Assembly (NCBI GenBank): GCA_049698695.1
Contig: JBAVYH010000187.1
Coordinates: 1-64,000 of the forward strand
Direction: 5' to 3'
From: Bog-375 sp049698695
GTDB taxonomy: Bacteria > Acidobacteriota > Terriglobia > Bryobacterales > Bryobacteraceae
DNA: 64,000 nt
Position numbers and translations under genes: made by a program. Position 1 is the first letter of the stretch, and each line of letters starts with the position of its first letter. The notes below the pieces were generated by a model. That model did not search any database. It was given only the letters and a program-made list of their open reading frames with translations, and had not been told where the DNA came from. Shown piece after piece: positions 58,451 through 64,000 of this stretch.

Positions 58451-59554
58451 ATGAAGCGGTCAAGGTTGATAGCTGTCGGTGGCTTCTTCCTGGCTGCGCT
58501 GTTATCCAGCCCCGCCTGGGGCTCCGTACCCCCGCAGCCTGGGACGATTAATTACATCGAGGGGAAAGCAGACGTCGGCGCACACGCCGTCACGGACAAG
58601 TCCGTGGGATCCGCCCGGTTAGCGCCGGGACAATCGCTCTCGACTGAAAATGGCCGAGCGGAGGTTCTGCTGACGCCCGGCATCTTTTTGAGAGTGGACA
58701 ATCACAGTACGGTGCAAATGGTTTCGCCTGGCTTGGCGGATACGATCGCGACACTGCAAAAGGGCCGCGCCATGGTTGAGGTCGACGAGATCCGGCCCGA
58801 GAACAACGTTCGGATCAATGAACACGGCGCCAGCACACAGTTGCTCAAGGCGGGCCTGTACAGCTTCGATGCCGATCAAGGCGTGGTTCGCGTGTTCGAC
58901 GGAGAAGCTATAGTTCAAGCACCCGGCCGGAACATCGAGTTGAAGAGCGGGCACCAACTCGTTCTTAACTCTTCCGGAAAGCTGAAGGCGCAGAAGTTCG
59001 ATAAGAAAGCGGATATGGGCGACTTCTACCGGTGGGCCAGCCTGCGCTCTGCCTACCTGGCGGAAGCTAATGTGGATGCGGCCCGGACGTATGTGGGCGC
59101 GACCGGCTTTGCGCCAGGCTGGTACGGTTACGGATGGTATTGGGACCCCTGGTTTGACGCTTACACATTCATCCCCGGCGACGGGATCTTCTTCGGCCCG
59201 TTCGGTTGGGGCTTTTACTCACCTTGGGACGCGCTGGGAGCTCCGTACTTTGGTTTGGGCTATGGATACGGCGGTTTCGGCTATGGATACGGCGGCGGCT
59301 ATTACCATCGTTTCGGACCCGGCTTCCATGCTCCTTATGCCGCTCGTGGTGGCGCTTCCGGGTTCATGGGGCACGCGCACCACGTTTCGGGTTTCACCCG
59401 CAGCTTTGCCCGTAGCGGCGGCTTCGGCGGCCGAGCGTTCACCGGAGGCGCTTTCCGTGGTGGTGGCGGCTTCCGTGGTGGTGGCGGTTTCCACGGTGGC
59501 GGTGGCTTCGGTGGCGGCGGTTTCCACGGTGGTGTCGGCGGTGGCCACCGCTAA
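58451..59554 (+). CDS. FecR-domain protein with Gly/aromatic-rich C-terminus
   Basis: 367 residues. Signal peptide KRSRLIAVGGFFLAALLSSPAWG, then a FecR-type beta domain (about 30-185: SVGSARLAPGQSLSTENGRA, LTPGIFLRV, FDADQGVVRVFDGEA). The final third is Gly/Tyr/Phe/Trp-rich low complexity (GYGYGGFGYGYGGGYY, GGGGFRGGGGFHGGGG). FecR domains usually relay signals to ECF sigma factors, but no TM anchor or sigma factor is present here, so it may be a stand-alone surface protein. Confidence 0.85.
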   Translation: MKRSRLIAVGGFFLAALLSSPAWGSVPPQPGTINYIEGKADVGAHAVTDKSVGSARLAPGQSLSTENGRAEVLLTPGIFLRVDNHSTVQMVSPGLADTIATLQKGRAMVEVDEIRPENNVRINEHGASTQLLKAGLYSFDADQGVVRVFDGEAIVQAPGRNIELKSGHQLVLNSSGKLKAQKFDKKADMGDFYRWASLRSAYLAEANVDAARTYVGATGFAPGWYGYGWYWDPWFDAYTFIPGDGIFFGPFGWGFYSPWDALGAPYFGLGYGYGGFGYGYGGGYYHRFGPGFHAPYAARGGASGFMGHAHHVSGFTRSFARSGGFGGRAFTGGAFRGGGGFRGGGGFHGGGGFGGGGFHGGVGGGHR

Positions 59555-59570
59555 GTTCAGCGGCGGCTAA

Positions 59571-62276
59571 CTACTCCTCCCGCAGCGCGGCCATCGGATC
59601 CAGCCGCGCTGCCCGCCGCGCCGGCACGTAGGCGGCGACCGCCGCGGCAAGGGCGAGAATCAAAGCCGCGCCGGCCAATTCTGCCGGGGCGTTCGGCTTG
59701 ATTCCGTAAAGCAGGCTGGCGACCAGGCGGCCCAACGCCAGCGAAACAGCGAGTCCCAACGAGATTCCGGCCGCCAGGAGTATCCCGACGCCCCGCAACA
59801 TCAGCCAGATCACCGACCGCCGTTGCGCGCCCAGCGCCATGCGAATTCCAATCTCGCCTTTGCGTCGCGCGGCCGTATACGCCGTGACTCCGTAAAGGCC
59901 CACCACCGCCAGCAGCAGCGCCAGCGATCCAAAAATGGATGAGAGCAGCGCCACCAGACGCTGCCGCAGCAGAGATTCATTCACCTGCGTTTCGAAGTCG
60001 CGAAATTCCAGCGAGATGTCGCGATTCACTCCGGAAACAGCCGCGCGCACGGACGGGATCAACGCTTCTACCGGGCCGTCTGAACGGAGGGTATAGCGAA
60101 GCTGCGGGCCGGGCTCGGAGTCCTGCTCGCAGGCCAGGTAAGCAATGCTACGCGGTTCCTCGTCGATCCGGTTGTACTTTGCGTCCTTGACCATGCCGAT
60201 GATCTGGTAAAGCTCCCGCTCGCCCTTTGCTCCAGGTTTATCCAGGCCAATCGTCTTGCCGACCGGGTTCGCCGAACCGAAGAAACGCCGGGCTGTCGAT
60301 TGGTTGACGATCATGACCCGTGCCGAGTTCAAGTCATCGCGTTCGCGGAAATCGCGGCCCATCAGTAGAGGCGTCTTCATCGTCTTGAAATATCCCGCTG
60401 AAACCCGATTGAAGAAGACGAGAGTATCTCTCGGCGATTTTGCCGCGAAGCCTTCCGGATAAGTGAGCTGAGCCCAGCCCGCGGGACTGATCGGCGTGAG
60501 CACGGAGCGCGCGGCCGATGCCACGCCCGGAATTGCCTGCAGGCGGCTCAGGATCTCTCGATAAGTGCGGATGCGCTGCGCTGCCGGAGTGGCCGGCGGA
60601 AGGTCCACACTTACTAACAGGATGTTATGCCGGCTGAAGCCGGGGTCGACCGTCAGCAGATTCCGCAGCGTGCCCAGAAAAAGACCGGCGCCCACCAGCA
60701 GCACCAGCGACAGCGCAATCTGGCCGGCCACCAGCGCTGCGCCCAGGCGGAACCGGCTGGAGCCCCGGAGATTCCCGCGTTCACCCTCCCGGAGTGCATG
60801 ATTCAGCCCGCCGCGCGTTCCGCGGATCGCCGGCGCCAGCCCGAATAGAAGCGCAGTCAGGATCGCAACCGCGATGGTGAACGCGAGCACACGAAGATCC
60901 GGAGCGACACCGATTTCCAGCGGATTGCCTGTTGTAGAAAGCAAGCCAACTAACAACCTGCTGCCCCATAAAGCAAAAAGAAAGCCTCCCGCCGCGCCCA
61001 ACATCGCCAGCAGCAGGCTCTCGGTCATCAGTTGCCGGACGATGCGCCGGCGGCTGGCGCCGATGGCCATTCGCACCGACAGCTCCCGCTGCCGCGCGGC
61101 GGCGCGGGCCAGCAGCAGGTTCGCAATGTTCGCGCACGCGATCAGCAACACCAGTGCCACCGACGCCATCAGCGCAAACAGCGCGGTGCGGTACCGCAGT
61201 CTGGTCGCCGAAAATCCCAGGCCGGCCGGGCGCAGCACAAACTCGGATTTCAGGTACTCCGCCTGGTCCTGCGCGTTCTGGTCTGCCGGAAGCGTGGCGC
61301 GCAGGATTGCCGGTGCAATTGCCCGCATGCGGTCGTCGGCTTGCTTCACGCTATCGCCCGGAGCGATGCGCCCGAGTATCCGTAACCACCAGTGATGAAT
61401 CTCATCCGGCGGTCCCCCGCCGCCACGAAGAATCGGTTGGCAGCCGATGGGAATCGCCACGTCGTAGCCCCTGTCCACATCGAGTCCCGTAAACCAGGGC
61501 GGCGTGACGCCCACGACGACAAACGTCTGGCGGTTCAAGCGGATGGTTTTACCGAGGACGTTCGCGTCCACCGCGAAATGCCGCTTCCAGAAGTTGTAGC
61601 TGATCACGGCTACGGGTCCGGAACTGCCGCCGCCCCAGCGGTCGTCGTCTCGGGTGAACGCGCGTCCCATCATCGGCGAAACACCCAGCACGCGGAAGAA
61701 ATCGCCGCTCACCCATATGCCTTCAGCCAGATGGCTCTCGCCGCCGTTGGACAGGTCGAATGGCTCCGTGGAGTAGGCCAGCGTGCCCGAGAATGCCTGC
61801 TGATGGTCGCGCACCTGCTCCCAGATCGGAGTATTGAGCTCGTCGTCGGGGCCGTCGCCCAGCTTGACCTGAACCAGCGCCTGCGGATCTTCCACCGGCA
61901 ACGAGCGCAGCATCACCGCATTGACGATGCTGAAAATCGCCGTATTCGCTCCGATGCCGAGCGCGAGAGACAGCACCGCGGTCAGCGTGAATCCAGGATT
62001 GGCCGCCAGCGTCCGCATGCCATAACGAAGGTCCTGGCGCAGCGCGCCCAGCCAGGTCCAACCCCACGCCTCGCGGCTGATTTCCTGCAGGCGCGTCGCA
62101 TTGCCAAACTGGCGCCGGGCCGCGACCTGCGCGGCTTGGCGAGCCATGCCGTCGGTTTGTTTATCGGCGGCCCGCAGGTCCACGTGCAGCCGCATCTCTT
62201 CCGCCAGATCCTGCTCGAACCTCGCTCCCCGAAGCCGGAAGCGCAAGCGACGCCAAAACTCGCCAACCCAGTTCAT
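59571..62276 (-). CDS. ADOP-type ABC permease (fused MacB-periplasmic-core/FtsX repeats)
   Basis: 901 residues. N-terminal cytoplasmic helix segment (RLRGARFEQDLAEEMRLHVD), a TM at about 90-120 (NPGFTLTAVLSLALGIGANT), MacB_PCD periplasmic domain, FtsX TM triplet (about 380-480), a second MacB_PCD and a second FtsX (about 780-890). This double permease is characteristic of Acidobacteria (ADOP family). Its ATPase is not next to it. It is preceded on the same strand by a PadR gene with a 12-bp gap, and therefore probably repressed by it. Confidence 0.94.
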   Translation of the reverse strand: MNWVGEFWRRLRFRLRGARFEQDLAEEMRLHVDLRAADKQTDGMARQAAQVAARRQFGNATRLQEISREAWGWTWLGALRQDLRYGMRTLAANPGFTLTAVLSLALGIGANTAIFSIVNAVMLRSLPVEDPQALVQVKLGDGPDDELNTPIWEQVRDHQQAFSGTLAYSTEPFDLSNGGESHLAEGIWVSGDFFRVLGVSPMMGRAFTRDDDRWGGGSSGPVAVISYNFWKRHFAVDANVLGKTIRLNRQTFVVVGVTPPWFTGLDVDRGYDVAIPIGCQPILRGGGGPPDEIHHWWLRILGRIAPGDSVKQADDRMRAIAPAILRATLPADQNAQDQAEYLKSEFVLRPAGLGFSATRLRYRTALFALMASVALVLLIACANIANLLLARAAARQRELSVRMAIGASRRRIVRQLMTESLLLAMLGAAGGFLFALWGSRLLVGLLSTTGNPLEIGVAPDLRVLAFTIAVAILTALLFGLAPAIRGTRGGLNHALREGERGNLRGSSRFRLGAALVAGQIALSLVLLVGAGLFLGTLRNLLTVDPGFSRHNILLVSVDLPPATPAAQRIRTYREILSRLQAIPGVASAARSVLTPISPAGWAQLTYPEGFAAKSPRDTLVFFNRVSAGYFKTMKTPLLMGRDFRERDDLNSARVMIVNQSTARRFFGSANPVGKTIGLDKPGAKGERELYQIIGMVKDAKYNRIDEEPRSIAYLACEQDSEPGPQLRYTLRSDGPVEALIPSVRAAVSGVNRDISLEFRDFETQVNESLLRQRLVALLSSIFGSLALLLAVVGLYGVTAYTAARRKGEIGIRMALGAQRRSVIWLMLRGVGILLAAGISLGLAVSLALGRLVASLLYGIKPNAPAELAGAALILALAAAVAAYVPARRAARLDPMAALREE

Positions 62277-62288
62277 GGATCATTTCCC

Positions 62289-62630
62289 TCAGGCCGTTTG
62301 CAGCACCCTTTGAATCGCCCCGTTCACGCGCTGGTATTGCTCCATTTCAGCGTGGAGCTGCTTCCGGCCCGCGGCCGTGAGCCGGTAATACCTGGCGCGC
62401 CGGTTGCCCGCCGTCACGCCCCACTCCGCCGTCACCCACCCCTTCAGCAACATTCGTTGCAGCGCCGGATAGAGCGATCCTTCTTCCACCTGCAGCACAT
62501 CCTCCGACACCCGCTGGATCGAATTGGCAATCTCGTATCCGTGCAGCTCGCCATGCCGGGCCAGCACCTTCAGGATCAGCATGTAAAGCGTGCCCGGCGG
62601 GATCTCATCACGCCGTTGATTCTCTGCCAT
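62289..62630 (-). CDS. PadR-family transcriptional regulator
   Basis: 113 residues starting MAENQRRDEIPPGTLYMLIL; winged helix with the family GYEIANSIQRVSEDVLQVEE and GSLYPALQRMLLKGWV. PadR-s1 (short) type. Start chosen at 62630, since an upstream extension has no resemblance to the family. Its start codon is within a perfect 21-bp palindrome, its likely own operator. Cotranscribed with the ADOP permease. Confidence 0.94.
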   Translation of the reverse strand: MAENQRRDEIPPGTLYMLILKVLARHGELHGYEIANSIQRVSEDVLQVEEGSLYPALQRMLLKGWVTAEWGVTAGNRRARYYRLTAAGRKQLHAEMEQYQRVNGAIQRVLQTA

Positions 62631-62645
62631 AGTTAGACTATGGCA
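62625..62645. promoter_or_regulatory. PadR operator, perfect palindrome TGCCATAGT-TAG-ACTATGGCA
   Basis: 9+3+9 inverted repeat. It covers the start codon of the PadR gene and abuts the -10 box of its promoter, so a dimer bound here would block both initiation and clearance. Confidence 0.75.
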
Positions 62646-62675
62646 AGTATGACGCGTTCCGGCCGAATCTGTCAA
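62646..62675 (-). promoter_or_regulatory. Sigma-70 promoter of the PadR-ADOP operon
   Basis: On the minus strand TTGACA (62670-62675) is followed after 18 bp by CATACT (62646-62651). Transcription would start near 62639, leaving only about 9 nt before the ATG, an almost leaderless message. Confidence 0.65.
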
Positions 62676-62812
62676 GCCTGAACTGAAGCTGCCGGACCAG
62701 GGGGTCCGACGCGGACGGAGGGGCGTCCGCTTCACGGCGGAGGTACGACATTTTTCGAAACCAACGACGGCCCGCAAGGATATGTATAGTAGAGGATCTC
62801 CTAACCAAACCT

Positions 62813-64000
62813 ATGCGAAGCGCGTTGTTGCTATTCTTGACCGCGAGCCTGGCGTTGGCCGCCCGCCTGCCGGTCGCTTTCGAGCCGAACCGCGGCCAGG
62901 AGCCCGGACCGGCGGAATTCATCGTGCACACTTCCGGCGCCGCGCTGACGCTGCGCGCCGGCCGCGCGGAATGGATTTCGCGCCAGGCGCGCGTGGCGCT
63001 GGTTTTTGAATCCGCGCGCCGCGGCGCGCGCGGCCAGGGCGAAGACGCTCTGCCCGGCGTGGTCAACTATCTCATCGCCGATCGGCCCTCGGGCTGGATC
63101 AAGAATATTCCCACTTACTCGCGGGTGCGTTACTCACAACTATATCCGGGTGTCGACGTGGTTTATTACGTGAACGACGGGCGCCTGGAATATGATGTCG
63201 TACTGTCGCGCGGCGCCAATCCAGGCCGCCTCCGTCTGCGCGTGGAAGGCGCCCAGGGTTTGCGCGTGGATGACGCGGGCGACCTGGTGATCGCGACCGC
63301 GGGCGGGGAGCTCCGCCAGCACCGTCCCATCGTTTATCAGGAAACGAACGGCGGGCGCCGGCAAGTGGCCGTGCGGTACCAATTGCGCGGGCGCGAGGTG
63401 CGCTTCGCGCTGGGAAGCTATGACCGCTCGCAGCCGCTGGTTATCGATCCTACGCTCACCTGGTCCAGCTATGTGCTGCCCACCAACACCGCCAACGCGC
63501 AAGCCGCGGGCGTGGCGCTCGATTCGGCCGGCAACATTTACCTGACGGGGACGGCGCTCACCACCAGTGGTTACAATGCCATCTATGTTGCCAAGCTGAA
63601 CTCCACCGGCACTACGGCAGCGTATGTTAGCTTCATCGGCGCCTCGGACGGCGACACGGAATCTTTCGGCATCGCCATCGATTCGTCGGGCAACCTCTAC
63701 CTGGCTGGCACCACCGATTCATACGAACTCGCCTATTATGGTTATGCCGACACCATTTACCTGGACTATTACCCCGGCTCCAGCGTGGACGGTCTGGTCA
63801 TGAAGCTCGACAACTTCGCCCAGACCCTGCTCTTTTCGCACTATTTCGGCGGATCGGGGACTGACATATTTTATGGGGTCGCGCTTGATTCGTCCGACAA
63901 CGTCTACCTGGTGGGGACAACTAACTCGCTGGATCTTTATGCCACTGCCGGCTCGGTGCAGACTGGCCTGCGCGGGCCGTCCAATGCCTTCGTCGTGGCG
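62813..64000 (+). CDS. SBBP-repeat beta-propeller protein, 5' part (runs off the window)
   Basis: At least 396 residues, open to the last base. Signal peptide MRSALLLFLTASLALA; then a domain usual in this class (FEPNRGQEPGPAEFIVHTSG, INYLI-like VVNYLIADRPSGW, YPGVDVVYYVNDGRLEYDVV) and, from about residue 230, SBBP repeats (GVALDSAGNIYLTGTALTTS, GIAIDSSGNLYLAGTTDSYE, GVALDSSDNVYLVGTTNSLD). A large secreted or surface propeller, abundant in Acidobacteriota, function unknown. Confidence 0.92.
   Translation, partial: MRSALLLFLTASLALAARLPVAFEPNRGQEPGPAEFIVHTSGAALTLRAGRAEWISRQARVALVFESARRGARGQGEDALPGVVNYLIADRPSGWIKNIPTYSRVRYSQLYPGVDVVYYVNDGRLEYDVVLSRGANPGRLRLRVEGAQGLRVDDAGDLVIATAGGELRQHRPIVYQETNGGRRQVAVRYQLRGREVRFALGSYDRSQPLVIDPTLTWSSYVLPTNTANAQAAGVALDSAGNIYLTGTALTTSGYNAIYVAKLNSTGTTAAYVSFIGASDGDTESFGIAIDSSGNLYLAGTTDSYELAYYGYADTIYLDYYPGSSVDGLVMKLDNFAQTLLFSHYFGGSGTDIFYGVALDSSDNVYLVGTTNSLDLYATAGSVQTGLRGPSNAFVVA

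Overview
The window is a 64 kb stretch of GC-rich chromosome with short intergenic gaps. It carries no rRNA, no tRNA that I can recognise, no phage and no conjugative module. The gene content points to an Acidobacteriota of the Solibacter/Bryobacter kind: a PadR regulator paired with a very large MacB/FtsX-type permease, a start of an SBBP-repeat protein, three long TolC-like proteins without pumps, a di-heme cytochrome resembling the photosynthetic reaction-centre cytochrome, an arginase/ddl/S41 peptidase cluster and many short palindromic repeats. This assignment is inference from family distribution, not from a marker gene.

Layout. 0.1-4.1 kb (minus): a PaoABC-like periplasmic molybdenum aldehyde oxidoreductase operon ending in a small unknown gene. 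4.3-6 kb: a PEGA-domain protein and a radical SAM enzyme. 6.2-9.5 kb (plus): TolC-like protein 1 and a DUF1015 protein. 9.4-10.1 kb: a REP-associated tyrosine transposase with its REP hairpins. 10.2-14.7 kb: a LolD-type ATPase, a stand-alone Clp N-domain protein, ClpC and an ankyrin protein; a 501-bp in-frame tandem duplication links the first three. 14.8-18.6 kb (minus): prepilin peptidase, two glycosyltransferases, a site-2-type protease and HU. 18.6-22.6 kb: flavin reductase, aldo/keto reductase, Gfo/Idh/MocA oxidoreductase and a nucleoside hydrolase gene interrupted by an amber codon. 22.6-29.7 kb: a hypothetical protein, the cytochrome, LeuA, an acyl-CoA synthetase and a Tat-exported oxidoreductase.

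29.7-37.4 kb: a glycosyltransferase, a serine hydrolase (and a possible remnant of a second one), PaaK with its ACT partner, a lone HigA-like antitoxin, an amino-acid permease and a glycosyltransferase. 37.6-45 kb (minus): S41 peptidase, a tiny coupled gene, Ddl, arginase, sugar isomerase, gamma-glutamyltransferase, RlmB and an AhpD-like protein. 45-52 kb: GntP and MFS transporters and TolC-like proteins 2 and 3. 52-64 kb is dominated by exported proteins: M28 peptidase, a 1335-residue protein with 14 tectonin-like repeats, a FecR protein with a Gly/aromatic tail, the ADOP permease with its PadR repressor and a visible operator, and the start of an SBBP protein.

The most notable non-coding signal is a set of interspersed palindromic elements. 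One type is bounded by GTGGGGCA...TGCCCCAC and built of successive stem-loops whose stems vary while the loop core TGNCA recurs. Another is a perfect 25-bp stem, present elsewhere as half copies. A third carries its own intrinsic terminator. Together they occupy most of the longer intergenic gaps.
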